64,000 nt of DNA from positions 1 to 64,000 of the forward strand of contig PDHQ01000171.1 in NCBI GenBank assembly GCA_003339415.1. Reading direction: 5' to 3'. Both the position numbers and the translations under genes were made by a program. The notes below the pieces were generated by a model. The model was not told the origin of the DNA. It worked only from the letters and a program-made list of their open reading frames with translations, and did no database searches. This document shows, one piece after another, positions 48,035 to 60,130 of this stretch; the stretch's first letter is position 1, and each line of letters starts with the position of its first letter. Origin of the DNA: Ophiocordyceps camponoti-saundersi (nom. inval.). Taxonomy: Eukaryota; Ascomycota; Sordariomycetes; Hypocreales; Ophiocordycipitaceae.

Positions 48035-48880
48035 ACCCACCAACCCCCCCCCCCCCCCCTCTAGCTCGCTAATACCATGCTAGGCAGCTCGAAGCCTTTA
48101 CTAGCCCTCTTAACGATAATAGTCCTATTACCTATAATAATATTAAAATAATAGAATATAAAGTATATAGCGACTATATACTTTAAATTTACGAGGTATA
48201 CTTTTTTACGAAAGTCGCTGCCTCTCGTCCCCTTACCTCTAAGTATTCTACTTAGTTCTCTTATCTTCGTAGCGCTATCTAATATACTCGTAATAAGAAT
48301 CTGCCCCTTAATACGTAAACTACCGTACTTAACGCCGCCCTCGCCGCTAGCTATATCTAATAGATACTTAGCACCTACTTTAGTCGTCTAATAGTAAGGC
48401 GTTTCTTTAAACTTGTTAGACCTAACGGACTTTCTCTTATCGCCCGCGCTATTCCTAGTATATTAAAGCGTCGGGCTCTTAAGGCGTAGGAAATAATTAC
48501 TAGCTTAGCTTCTTATATTATTAACTTCGGTTACCCTATACCTTTTTATATTATACCGCCGCTAATTAAAAAAGGTTTTATAAGTTTAATTAGTAGTAAA
48601 TAGCTTAAAAACTTACGTATCCGATAATATTACGCTAAAGCCCGCGACCTCCTCTAAAGCCTCCTCCCTAATCCTATATATAACCTCCTCCTAATATAGG
48701 CGCTTACTATTACCGCGTTATCGGAAACTCCTTAGGCGCTTAATAACGCTCCTAGGTTTACTACTTTCCCTGCTAAAAAGAACCCCGAGTAGTTAGCGGT
48801 TATAATTATTCTCCGTATACTCTAGTATATATATCTAAGACGATTTCCCCTTAGATAAGATAGTATATTATCTATTATAG
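45605..48880 (+). pseudogene. Long coding relic B (about 1,090 codons), paralogue of C
   Basis: Starting at ATG 45,605 (MPPplus a TAG at a glutamine-like site, then IRKLPLSSAGIRL) one frame runs to the C34 tract at 48,001 with only TAA/TAG as interruptions. After the tract the same protein continues shifted by two bases, ending near 48,880 (IILRIL then RRFPLR). Segments that match relic C in order: NFNPAEALSLF and TIDYG near the N terminus; NEPAFYAYN near 46,410; AFRIE and VVIVRTPEL near 47,180; FPGILS near 47,345; ADSEAVAIIDRLGNFYFT near 47,445; IILRIL near the end. Matching codons differ mostly at third positions, so this was a selected protein. No domain is recognised. Confidence 0.65.
48001..48059. 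repeat. C34 run plus C-rich tail inside relic B
   Basis: Thirty-four C, then A-CCC-A-CC-AA, then sixteen C. Relic B is in frame 2 before it and frame 1 after it (relative to window position modulo 3), so the tract length is either wrong or has drifted. Confidence 0.9.
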
Positions 48881-50869
48881 ATATACGTAGAAAAATTAGT
48901 AAAATATAACTATTCTTTTATATACCCTACTCCCTTTTTACTTTACTTTATTCTAACTTATCTAATATATAAAGTATAAAGGCGTAAATATTTATATACT
49001 TAAGTAGTTAGGACTTATTACTATTCGTAGCGATAAAAGAACCCCTAAGGGCTATTAAATCCTTATCTCCGATAAAAAAACGCTTTACCGACTACGCTTA
49101 GAACTATATTCTTTACTCGAGTAACCCTAAGCTTTTCTAGTAAAGGTTTTTAAAACTAATAATATAGTTTAGCTTTATCGCTACTAGTTTATAATATATA
49201 ATAAACCCCCGCCTTTATAATACTAATCCGTAGAAGTTCTTAAGATATAAAAAAAGGGCTAAGTAAACGATTTAATCGATACTTATAAAGGCTCCTAATA
49301 GTATCTTATATATAATTAGCGTTTATTTCTTCTTACGCTAGCCTATTACCGTTAATAAAATAATCTTACCTTTTTATAATCTAACTTTACCTTTTCTCTT
49401 CTCCTATATCGTAATCTATATATCTCTATATACCCCTTTTATAATCTACTAAATATTCCTTATTATAAGAATACTTATCTAAATATATTACTCGCGATAT
49501 AAATATATATATATATAAATATATAATATATAAAATATAAATCTAGGCGAAATAATAATTATAAATTACCTTTTCTAATATTAACTACTTACTAATATTA
49601 TCCTATCTAATACGATATATAAACTAGCCCTTTTTTCTACTATTAGCTTATTATATATATACTTATTATCCTTTTTATCTTTTTAAGAAAAAAACCCGTA
49701 GATTGCTTACTACGTTTAAATATTATCTTATATTATACTTTAAGTATTTTAAATTTCCTATTTATATCTTATACTAACTATTTATTTAAGAAGAATAAAA
49801 TCACCTAATTATAGAATATACGGCTTTATAAAAGAAGGAAATATAAAAAAAAAAAAATCTATATATTCGTCTAATTCTATCTCGTTTATTAAATTCCTTA
49901 GGCTAAAAAGATAAAATTACTCGGAGCACGAGCTATATATATAACTAAGTCCCTTATGCTTACGGCGACTAACGTTATCTATAAGATAATCTTACGCCCT
50001 TCCTCGTCTCCTTTATACTTAAGAAGATTCTCTCTATTTTAACTTCCCTTTAGAAAGATAATAGTTTATTTTACCCCCTTTTTTTAAGCACTCTCTAAAT
50101 ATAAGATACTTATCTATTAATTTTTTTCTAATAAATTAAAATAGCCTAATTAACCCGTACTACCTTAATAGATATTAATTAACCTTTACTACCCTAATAG
50201 ACTTTTAATATCGTATTACTATTTCTAACCTATACGCCCTAGCGGACCTAGACTTACTCCCTCTATACTATCTTCCCTACTAGCCCTCTATTTATTTTTC
50301 ACGAGTGCCGGTTACCCTGCTAAAATATAAGAATAGATACTTCTTAAAACTTACCCCTTTACTACCTAATAAATTCACGCTTTTAAATATAGGAAGTAAT
50401 CTTATCCCCTTAGGCCTTATATTAATATTAAAATTATTATATATATATATATATATATTTAAAAAAAAATCCTAGCTAACGTATTATATTCTAGAGATAT
50501 ATAAATATTAGGTTATAAAATATAATATATAATCTCGTCTAACCTTAAACTTAACTATATAGGTACCGTAGACTAATCACGCCTTAGAAACTAGCTCTAT
50601 ATCCTCCGCGTTTTGCCGGTACTAAGCTAATATAGTAATTATAACTATAAAACTATTATACTAGTCTATATATATATATCGTCCTAAGTTCTAGTTATAT
50701 TCGTATATAAGCGGTATATACCACGCGCTATAAAGAAGTAAAGTAGAAAGATACTATATACTCGAATAAACTATATATATATAAACTACCTCTTTTCCTG
50801 CTATCCTTATTCTACTTCTTCCCCGTTAAGCTTCTCTTTACTAAGTAACTATCTCTTACTTTTCTAAAA
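48880..50869. other. AT-rich spacer between relics B and C
   Basis: Decayed DNA with runs of A near 49,850 and 50,460 and TATATATA near 50,440. Short plus-strand stretches are coherent around 49,040-49,130, but no gene could be built. Nothing else is recognised. Confidence 0.4.
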
Positions 50870-50885
50870 CCCCCCCCCCCCCCCC
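50870..50885. repeat. C16 homopolymer next to the assembly gap
   Basis: Sixteen C bases end eight bases before the N block. Confidence 0.9.
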
Positions 50886-50892
50886 TAAAAGC

Positions 50893-50902
50893 NNNNNNNN
50901 NN
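50893..50902. other. Assembly gap of 10 N, followed by A29
   Basis: Ten N bases. To the left is the C16 run and to the right an A29 run at 50,918-50,946. A fixed-size N block between two homopolymers suggests a scaffold join of unknown true length, so the distance between relics B and C is not reliable. Confidence 0.95.
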
Positions 50903-50915
50903 TCACTATTAACCG

Positions 50916-50950
<35 letters not shown>

Positions 50951-50971
50951 GAAAAAAATATATCTACGAAA

Positions 50972-53900
50972 ATGCCTAAGGAATCTAATATACGGGGAGG
51001 ACATAGTAAAGATAGTATAGTTTTTATATCGTATAACCTAGTTTTTCTAGACGAGCTAACGCTTATAACCCCTACCGATAACTCTTCCGAGTTTTATTCC
51101 CGCTATAAGATTAAGTATCTTAATTCGCTAGCTAAGCTCTTATATATACACGGCTATCTATCCCCCTTAAATACTAGATTTAACCTACCTCTCCCTCTTC
51201 GCGAAAATAGGCCGCCGCTTCTAAGAAATAACCGAATCTAAAGCTTTTAACTCTGCCGCTATATATAGACTTCTTTAAGAAAAACATAGTATCGACTATA
51301 GGGAAAATACCCCGGATCTACCGTTAGATAACTCCGAAACCGAAAAGGAATTTTCGCTTAGCATAATATTTATTATTAGTTCCTATCTTAAACCTATTAC
51401 TATCCCGCTAGCCGCCTAAATCCTTATACCCTAAAACTATATTCGGATTTTATTATTTAACTAGCAAATATAATACGATACTAAATACGCTAGTAAAACG
51501 CTACCCTTCGATATATATAACCGCACGTTCTATATCGCTAACTTATCCTCCTTCGACGCCTAGTTTATAGTCCTCTACCTAAGCAAACCTTACGACTAAG
51601 ATACCTAATATTAGCACCGCTAATAATACCCTCTACCCCCTAGCTTACTTAAGCTATACTACGCTATCCTCCTATCCCGGTATATTTAATATATCTTTAC
51701 GCTTTTCCCGCCTTCCTAGTCTCTTCCTAACCTTACCGGCTTATCGATAAATACGAATATATATTATTAGATTTCCTACCGAGACTAGTCTATATTTTAA
51801 GTCCTCTTTATGCGATATTAGGAAACGTTTACCGGCGCGTATACTTACGATACCTTCTAGAACGAGAACTCGCCCGCCTTTTATATATATAATATTAGCT
51901 CCGATATAAAACTCGATCCTAGCTACTACCCGCCCTATCTTACTCCCTATCCTTATTTCCCCCCTATAGTAGATACCGCTATATAACCCTTACCGGTTAC
52001 CCTCGATATATCTTAAGATATTACCTAGTTATCCGAAGAAGGGAATCTTTACGATACGCGCGAGGATAACTTTTCCGATATCTACTCCCGTTACGGTAAC
52101 TCCGACGATAACTTTCCTAACGCCGATTACCGTAATAATAATACTAACGATGCTAACGATATAGATATAAAGGATAAGAATAAGAGACTCTTTACCGGCC
52201 GCTTTAACTAATTTCTTTAATATCTATAAGCTAAATATAATCTTTCCTATATCGAATAACTCTCCTACGCCCTCGCTATCGATATTAGCTATTCCCCCCC
52301 CTAGCTCGGAGACGATTCTAACCCCCCTTGCTAGTCTAATAACCTATTTAACGAATCGCTATCCCCTCCCCCCGGGTATCGAGACGATCCCCCCTCGCCT
52401 TGCGAATCTAACCACGCCTTTAACGGGGCGCTACCCTCTAACCCCCCGTAGAAATACTATTTACTAGCCGATTTTAAGAGTTTTAGCGGGGGGTTAGTAA
52501 GCCCCGATAACCTTATATTTTACCCCCTCGCTTTCTACCTACGCTATAGGAACTTATCGTCGATAGGCCCCCCCTCGTTCCTCGAAAAACGCTATTATAT
52601 TATACGTTATAATAAGAGTGTTCGCAACTACGACCTTTCCGATAGTTTATATTATAACGCTGCGGCGGAAAAATACTTACTTTTCTTCGGCCCTTTCCAC
52701 GGCTCCTTTACTACCGGCCGTTCCCCTACTATAAAACCCGGTTATCTCTTAATAACGATAGGCCTTCTTATAGCAGCTCTTACACTCCTATCGGTTAAGG
52801 CGGAACCTTATATAACGAAGTAGCGTAGCCTCGTAGAAGCTATTACCCCCCCTCTTACTAATAGCGCCTAGGACCCCGACTTAATCTACCTATTCCTCTA
52901 TAAGCGCTAATATATTTACTCGGCTATCCGCGACTCTTCGTTTACCTTCCGTATAGAGTAGGTTATAACTATACGAGTCTCGGAAATCTTTAAGTAACGC
53001 CGCGACTTCTTCGTTCTCTTCGACCCGCTCCTATAGCTTATCGTTTTCTTTCTCCGTAACCCGCGCGAATATCTCTGCCTCCTACGTAAGTTCGAACCCT
53101 TTAGTTTCCCCGGTATCCTTAGTTACTTCGCTATAGTTTTCTATCACGCTACCGACGCCGTCGCGTAACGCTTAGCCTCGCCTCCTAGCCCCGCTCTTAG
53201 TAATAACTCTAGTCTCGCCGACCGCGAAGCTATAGCCCTTTTCGATCGTCTAAGTAAGTATTACTTTACCGGCGAACCTAACCTCCTCCCGCCCTCTTTT
53301 TTTAAGCGTCTTAATATTATAGCTAGTATATAAAAATACGCCTAGCTATTAATCTCGCGTAACGTACTTAACCTTAGTAATCCCTTATTTAATATAGGAA
53401 CCCGCTCTTAGCCCCTTACTATACTTCGACGGCCGGTTCTCTTATATATCCCCTTAATCGGCTATTATTATAACCCTATCCTTATTATTAAAAAGTATAC
53501 CTATTCTTAGGCTACGTTTTTTAACGGCCCCGGCATTATCTAGGTAGAATATATAAGATATTTCCTAAGCTATATCTTTTAGTATTCTTAGATCTCGTAG
53601 ATAAAAGCCTTCGTCTCCTACTAATTCCGGTAATAAGTTAATATTTCGGCGCTTATAGTTTTCGATAACGCAACCGATAAAAGTTCCGCTATCTTTTTAT
53701 AAGATACTATATCTACTCTTAAAATATAGGAATAGTCCTCTAATCCCTTTTCCGCCGCGTTAGTTTACCGTTATATAACCCCCTCCCTTATCCTTTACGC
53801 TATACTCCTAATATAATAAAAAGGTCGCTTAAGAAACTCTGCTAATACGCCTATACTACTCCTTCCCTACTCCTATACGAATAGTTTACTAGCTATACCG

Positions 53901-54660
53901 AGGATGTTATATAAGTATATTATAGTTCTACTAATACCGCTAGCCTAACGCTCTCGTCTAAGCACGCTACTTAGTATCTTATATTATATATACTTATCCG
54001 CTATATAAATAAGGTAAACGTTAGTTACGAGGATTAGGTCCGCCTACTCGCTACTGCTATAATAGAAAAGTTAATAAATTAGATACCGGGCTCCCTTAAC
54101 GGTTACCTTTTTATTAGCTATATCCGCCGCTTCTAACTAGATCGTATCGCCTTTACTTATATTACCCCTACGCCGCTTAGTTCCCTAAAGCGGTTAGCCC
54201 TCGGGGCCTAGCAGGCTATCTTTATCCCTACGAATATATAAGGCCTACTTATCTATTCTTTTTAATTCGGCCTTACCCCCCCTTTCTCCGCTATCCCTCC
54301 TCTTCTCGAATAAGGCTTCGCAGACCTTCTCCTCCCTTACTCGATATAGTTAACCGATATCCGCGAATACTACCGATATACGTTATCTATAATTTAAAAC
54401 GCCGGCTTCCGCTAGAAACTAAATACTATTATTATACTTACTTTTACTATTACCGCCGCTCTAAATATACCGTATTTTAATATTAACTAAAGCTATTTTG
54501 CGGTCTTAGAAGAGAAGATAGATCCGCGATATTTATTAGTTTACTTTATATTACGAATACTCTAGTTTTTATTTCCTAATTAGTTCCCCCCGAAAAAATA
54601 TATAGATAATATAATATTAGTTAGTAAAATAATAAAGAAGATTAGTAATACTAACTACCT
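50972..54660 (+). pseudogene. Long coding relic C (about 1,230 codons), paralogue of B
   Basis: It begins at ATG 50,972 with an 89-codon open stretch (MPKESNIRGGHSKDSIVFIS). The frame changes between about 51,150 and 51,220, then one frame runs to about 53,870 and, after a further single-base shift, to about 54,660. Interruptions are TAA/TAG only. Segments shared with B in order: AFNSAAIYRLL and SIDYR near 51,245; NENSPAFYIYN near 51,870; FTFRIE and VITIRVSEI near 52,940; FPGILS near 53,105; ADREAIALFDRLSKYYFT near 53,217; YFILRIL near 54,530. An Asp/Asn-rich acidic stretch (NNNTNDANDIDIKDKNKRLF) lies near 52,140. No known domain is recognised. Confidence 0.65.
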
Positions 54661-54739
54661 TACCTTATTAGTATTTTATACTATTATATTTTTTTCTACC
54701 TTATTAATATTCTGGTTTTTAGAATATAAACGTATTAAC

Positions 54740-55080
54740 TTCCGTACGCTTATTAAGCTTTGCTTACTTAAGTCTACCTCTCCGCGTAAGCACCCGCGCC
54801 GTACCGAATATGCTCTTCCCCCTAGAGATCGTCTATATATTAGGTATAAAGCTTTACTTGCCGTATAGCGCTATAGCCCCGAGCGATATCTATAAACTGT
54901 TTTCGATAATCTAGGCGCCGAAGTAAGTATAAGGGAAAACGGGATAGTTAAAAGAGAATATTAGCGCTAGGAGGTAATATATAGTTCTAGTATATCGTAA
55001 AAGAAGTAGGAATTATATATTTTATATACGAAGTATAAAAGACTTATAATTTTATAGCTTAACTACGGTTAGTTATAAAC
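54740..55080 (+). pseudogene. Short coding relic D
   Basis: The plus strand reads RKHPRRTEYALPPRDRLYIR, YKALLAV, RYSPERYL, TVFDNLGAEVSIRENGIVKR and LYILYTKYKRLIIL, with TAG/TAA at glutamine-like sites. About 100 codons are covered. It follows relic C closely on the same strand and could be its neighbour gene or a displaced exon. The fragment is basic with an aromatic-rich tail. Family not recognised. Confidence 0.4.
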
Positions 55081-57300
55081 GTAAAATACTATATAGAAAT
55101 TTAATATTATATAGGCCTCTAAGAATCCGAAGATAACCGATAAAAGAACGTTATATCTAACCTAATAACCTTATATTATACTATTATAAGCTAAGCTATA
55201 ATATATTATAAAATGCAAAGTTAGCCTTAACTTATAATATACTGCTCGCGTTTATATATATATATCCTATAATATAAATTTTAATACCCTTTGCTCCTAT
55301 TAACCTTACTATATATAGTCTAGTCTATAACCTTTATATAGATTATTAATTATATAATATAGAACTTAAAACGTAGGATACTAACGTCTTTTATAGTATT
55401 TTCCGTATAGGCTTTTACCGTCTACGAAGAAGGCCGTATAGACTAGTAGCTGCTACCGATTTGCTAGAGAATAGTAGCGCTAGGAAGAGATAAAAATATC
55501 TTTTTAAGGGTTATACGTATATTATTAAATAGTCGAAAATAACTTTTAGAGTTCCGAAGGCCTCTACGGACTAAAGTTATAACGGCGGCTATATAAAGAT
55601 AGCGGCTACTATCCGAGTAGATAGTATAACCTAGTTTTCCTCTATAAACGAAATAGGTAAATAAAGTATTTAGCCCTTAAGCTTATCCCTATATTTATTT
55701 ATAAGTCGCTAATCGTAATTCGAGTCTAAGATATAACTTATAGCTAAAACTTTACTAAACGGAATTATAGCTTTGCTTAAACCTTATACCTTTATATAAT
55801 AAATTACTTACTAGCCTTACTAATCCTCCACGCAAACTAATACTTAAAATAGTTCCCTCTTACTAAGATATATAAGAGAAGGCCGGAGACTAAATAGACT
55901 ATTCGATAAAGCCTTCGGGATACCGAAATCCTACTTAGTCTTTTACCCACTATCCTAAGCTATATAATAATACGTATATAATAAATCGATCGTTTTTTAT
56001 AATCGGATTTTTCTCCTTAAGTTATTTCTAAGACTCGGGTTTTTACCCTATATTATACCCGCTATCCCGATACTACCTTCTTTACTATATCCGTCCCTCG
56101 AGAAGCAAACCCTAAAAAATAGCTAGACTATTTAATATACGCCTAAAAAATTCGAAAACTTCCTCTTAGCTATTTAGCTATCTTAGCGCTAATATACCTC
56201 GGTATATATCTTACTATCCCGAATTCTATAGCTACTATACTTAGAAGAAGTTAACTACTATTCCTTATACTTGTTTATTTTCCCTAATAATAGCGTATAA
56301 CGTAGCTATATACCTCCCGCGACCCTTCGCCGTATATATCTAAACCCGTCTATATATATTTTATATTCTATTTATTACGATTATAAGTCCGATATCTCTC
56401 TCGGCTTAGAAGCCTAGAATATCTCGTTACTCCTTATACTTACTACCTAAATCTTTAGAATACCTACCCTACCTAAATGCCGCGTGATTAATAATAATAG
56501 CGAAAATATATATCTTCCTTACGCTTTTATTAATAAGCTCGGAAGATAATTAGATAGCTCGAAAATAATAGAAAAGTCGAATCTCTAAGGAATAAATTAA
56601 GTAATAAAAGGCTTCCTTCCCTTCCGAATCGTAAGGTTCGCGTAGTATACGATGCTACTTTAAACTTCCCTACCTTTACTCACGCTGCTATTAGATCTCT
56701 TCTAGTAGTTTAATAGTTACTAGATAAGCCGGCGTATATTACCCTAGACCTAATTACCGGGGCCTTTATACTTATCTTATTATCCTAATATTCCCTCTTA
56801 TAAACCCGAAAAAATATTTATAGATATTATGCTTACCGGTACTTAGGATAGAGTCGTCCTATTAGGCGGTGGTAACTCGTAAGTTATTATTCGCAGCTCG
56901 CAGGCTTATACGGTAGGAAGGTTACCCTCCTCTCTCTTCCGTATAAGAGAAAATTTCTTCCCTTTTTATCCTCCGCAGAAATAGTAGTAACCTCGAAATA
57001 TTACTATTACTATTATTATTAGTATTAGTACTATCGGCGGTAGTAGTTTCGTCGCACGAAGAATAAAGATAAGTAAAAGCAGAACGACGACGACGACGAG
57101 GGGGGGGAAAAAAAAATATTTATCGCTACTATACTTAGTCGCTTACCCCTCTCTAATAGGCTCGTTACTATTACTCTTAGCTCGGACGATAAAGTTAGGG
57201 CTAAATTTCTTTAAGCTACTATCTTTATATATATCTCCTTCGTACGGTATATTTTAGTAAATATCTGCTAATTATACGGTAGGATAAGGAACGTCTCTAC
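55080..57300. other. Decayed DNA with a weak plus-strand coding scrap
   Basis: At about 56,100-56,480 the plus strand reads YTPKKFENFLLAI, then LLYLEEVNYYSLYLFIFPNN and YILYSIYYDYKSDISLGLEA, with TAA/TAG interruptions. It is not recognised. The rest is AT-rich without a coherent frame. A G8 run followed by A9 lies at 57,101-57,117. Confidence 0.35.
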
Positions 57301-57559
57301 CTCTCTAGGACGTTATATAATATTACTCTTCGCCTACGCCCGGGCGAGACCCCCGTCGAGCTCGTTACTAAGGTAGTCCGTTATCCGTCTTACTACTAGG
57401 CGATTATTATCTAAGCTACCGGTTAGTTCCCTACCTAGGGGCCCTGCGGTTATCGGTGCCTCCGGCGAGGGAGTATTCCCTTCTCTAGCTGCCGGCGCGT
57501 GCGCGGCTACTAAAAGGGCGCGTACGCGTCGTATATTTAGGACTCCCGCGGGAGCGCGT

Positions 57560-57703
57560 GCGATTATTATCGCACCTAGGACGACGACGATAATAATATA
57601 GACGAAGACGAGGATAATAACGAAGACGTAGATAACGACGAAGATAACGAAGATAAAGAAGATAACGATAAAGAGGAGGATAACGACGGTAAGCATAAGG
57701 AGG

Positions 57704-57744
<41 letters not shown>

Positions 57745-57745
57745 G
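57560..57745. repeat. GAY/AAT trinucleotide low-complexity tract
   Basis: GAC, GAT, GAA and AAT/AAC triplets repeat, ending in about 14 AAT codons at 57,703-57,742. On the plus strand this would encode Asp/Glu and then poly-Asn, and on the minus strand Val/Ile/Phe. Repeats of this type open several frames, so the 120-codon minus-strand frame at 57,334-57,696 is not evidence of a gene. Confidence 0.7.
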
Positions 57746-57943
57746 ACGAGCCTCTCGCCCCTCCTCGGGTACGCCGCCGTTATCGCACGCTAGCGCCTAC
57801 GTCGCCGACTACGTTATCGGACGACTAGTAAGGGCGGGAGGCGGCGCTAATATTTAATCCGTAGAAATTACTTTTATAGGCGCCCGCGGCGGGATCACTT
57901 CGGCAACTGCTTTTATCCTAACCGTTATCTTATTTATCTTAAC

Positions 57944-58490
57944 TAGTTATCTAAGAGCGTCGTTACGACCTTTCTTTATTATAGCCTCGGCCGGATTATT
58001 TTTTTCCTATTAATCTAGAATATCGCGGTAATTTTCTTCCTTTCGTGTAATTTACGTAAGCCTATTATATCGATTATAAGCCTTTTCTATCTCGTACTAC
58101 CTAGGTTAATAAGGTAGCTAGAGCGATTATTACTCCGTATAAGGCTCTAGACGGACTCTAGCAGCTATAAGCTTCTTATAATCTTCTCGACCGCGGCGTT
58201 AAGGGCGATACTACTATCGACTACTTATACGATATCGTATAGTTCGCCCGCAGGCACGCTTCCTATTACTATCTTATACTTCCTTAAGGACTAGAGCCTA
58301 ATATTACCGTAGATAGAGACTTCGGTCTCCGTATAAGCTATCTCCTTACCTAAAACGACGACGAATCCTATCTACTAGTATAGGTCCTTATTATCTATAA
58401 ACTAGCCCTCGCTAAATATCTAAAGCTTCGTATAAAGGGGGTCGAGAGGGATAGAGCTTAGTACTTAATCGGACTTCCCTATATGCCGTC
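57944..58490 (-). pseudogene. Retrotransposon RNase H domain, C-terminal end of pol
   Basis: The minus strand reads IFSEG-FIDNKDLY--IGFVVVLG, which matches the DASFANNxDLSSQIGfvi block of fungal copia-type RNase H. It is followed by VPAGELYDIV (ASELY, catalytic Glu), IALNAAVEKI and LINLGSTR-KRLIIDIIGLRK. The last segment matches the LxxLGTTxEKRLMIDixxLRQ block. It ends LLDN near 57,944. Dashes mark TAA/TAG at glutamine sites. This enzyme removes RNA from RNA/DNA hybrids during reverse transcription. RT and integrase are absent upstream, where a gag-like part follows directly. Confidence 0.75.
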
Positions 58491-58689
58491 GTACGCGGTT
58501 ATTTAAGGCGTCGAGTCCTCCTTTTTCGGGGTCTAGACTCGGGCAGCGGCCGAGAGGTCGTCCCTGCTTCGGGCTAGCAAATAGATAGGATCTACGCGTC
58601 TCGCTCGCGTTACGGAAAGTATGCCTACGGCGCGTCCTACTCGGCTAGGCTAATAATCTGCAATGCCTATGCCCGTCCCTTCTATTTTA

Positions 58690-59100
58690 AGGTGATACTA
58701 TTACCCTTAAGGCAAACTCGTCCGTAGTTAAATTCTATAAGCGCCTCTAATCCTTGCCGACGATCGAGAAGTTCGCGGGCGATAATATCGTAAAGCTATC
58801 TATAGTACTCCCTACGATAGGTATTAGCGACGAAGACTTAACTGCCCCGTCGTACGGCCTACCGTGCGAAAATATCTACCTTATAAATCGATATAAAAGA
58901 GCACTTAAGAGGACGAATTTCGCGGCTTCTTCGGTAGCGCCCTCCTCTTCGTACGACGATTTATTAATACCGTCGTCGTGTCCTTTATATTCGAGGAGGC
59001 ACGTATCGAATTCGTCTTCCTTACGATTTATCGACTAGTAATCTTTTTCTCGTAGATAAAGTAGCGCTTCTTCGTACGAGGAAACGTGCGACGTTCGTCG
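58690..59100 (-). pseudogene. Gag-pol linker or protease-region relic
   Basis: The minus strand is open in one frame for long stretches: YEEALLYLREKDY, INRKEDEFDTCLLEYKGHDD, SSYEEEGATEEAAKFVLLSA and SLIPIVGSTIDSFTILSPAN. An acidic stretch after the Gag core and before the protease is usual in fungal polyproteins of this kind. The aspartic protease D-T-G box itself is not seen. The open plus-strand frame at 58,754-59,038 overlaps it and is taken as the shadow, because this strand continues the flanking gag and RNase H. Confidence 0.5.
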
Positions 59101-59284
59101 AAGCGAACTTACTTAAGTTTCCCTATACTAAAATTCTATAAGGGCAATTTATACGGTAACTAGGGAATCCGCCCGACCGATTCCCTCTATTCGTAGTAAT
59201 ATCGTAATATATATACCCGTACGAGGAATAGAAAAAAAGAATAAAAAAAATAAAAAAAAAAATAAACTTCGTAAGAGGATATCT

Positions 59285-59945
59285 AGTTAACGAGTAACGA
59301 GTATTATTTACTACGCTACGGCACGCTCTCGTTATCGCGGCGTAAACTTTAGCCGCTACTTCGCCGAGGGTATCCTATATAAGTTATATCTTCCCGATAA
59401 GTTTTTCGAGGACTTCGGGTATTAATTTCTTAGGGAATTTTCCTTATTCTATAGTAGACCTCGTGCCGGTCTATCTTATCCGGTATTCCGCACGATTCTT
59501 TCCCGTATTAAGATACGAATCGGCTATCGACTAGATCTTATCCTAAGTCTTATCGGGTTTTATATAATAGAGGTAGTACGATTACGCGGGCCCTTTAAGG
59601 ATATCCGGAAAGACGGCGTAGTACTAATCTTCCGCTTATACTAATCCTTCGGCGGTACGATATAAATAGCTTAGCTTTAACGTGCAGATATCGTACGGTC
59701 GCCTCGAATAGTTCTAGTCCTTCTACTATCTCTTACTAAAAGCTATAACCTTCTCGTGCGTGATTAGCCTATCCTAAACTAGTCGTACGCGGCGTAATAT
59801 AAAAGCCGGGCTTATAGGGATCGTTATAGGGGCTATTAATAGTTCCGGTGTCGGCGTCGCTTCGTACGAAGTTATACGGGCATAGGTCTCCGCGCTTTAA
59901 TATAACGATTTCTCCCGGTACTTAGATATATCGAGGAACCCGTTA
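59285..59945 (-). pseudogene. Retrotransposon Gag relic
   Basis: The minus strand reads VPGEIVILKRGDLCPYNFVR, then TRTTSLG-like text, VEGLELFEATVRYLHVKA and, after a frame change near 59,640, YLYRTAEGLV and YYAVFPDILKGPA (compare AFPxLLSGPA in fungal Gag). PKKLIPEVLEKLIGKI and VYAAITRACRSV follow; the latter matches the LIxACRGV block typical of fungal Gag. TAA/TAG stand at glutamine sites. Gag packages the element RNA. No zinc knuckle was seen. It lies upstream (in minus orientation) of the acidic linker and RNase H. Confidence 0.65.
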
Positions 59946-60130
59946 ATTAGATATCGCGAATATTTTAACGCTAACTTTATTATTTATATTATTCTTTTAT
60001 TTAATCTTAGTATTATTATTCCTATCTATTAGAATTACTTCGAATAGGTACGTATCCTTTCGTATATAATGCCTAAGGTAGCCCTTAGGTATAAATAGAG
60101 ATAAAAAAAAAATCACTTCTCTTACTCTTA

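Noticed and set aside
42100..54660. Relics A-C as retroelement or RecQ-type telomere helicase genes
   Set aside because: I looked for RT (DD box), integrase triad, RNase H blocks and helicase DExH/Walker motifs in the plus frames and found none. This does not exclude a diverged family.
57334..57696. 120-codon open frame on the minus strand
   Set aside because: Its N-terminal half is the reverse of a GAY/GAA/AAT triplet tract, giving Val/Ile/Phe repeats, and the rest has no recognisable motif. Low complexity explains the open frame.
57944..58490. A plus-strand gene relic reading DYLYDIV, RRHASYYYLILP and so on
   Set aside because: In RIP DNA both strands can look open. The minus strand matches ordered RNase H blocks, so the plus reading is taken as a shadow.
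58754..59038. 94-codon open frame on the plus strand
   Set aside because: It overlaps the minus-strand acidic Gag-pol linker, which continues both the Gag and RNase H parts of a retroelement. It lacks ATG at its first codon and a recognisable domain.
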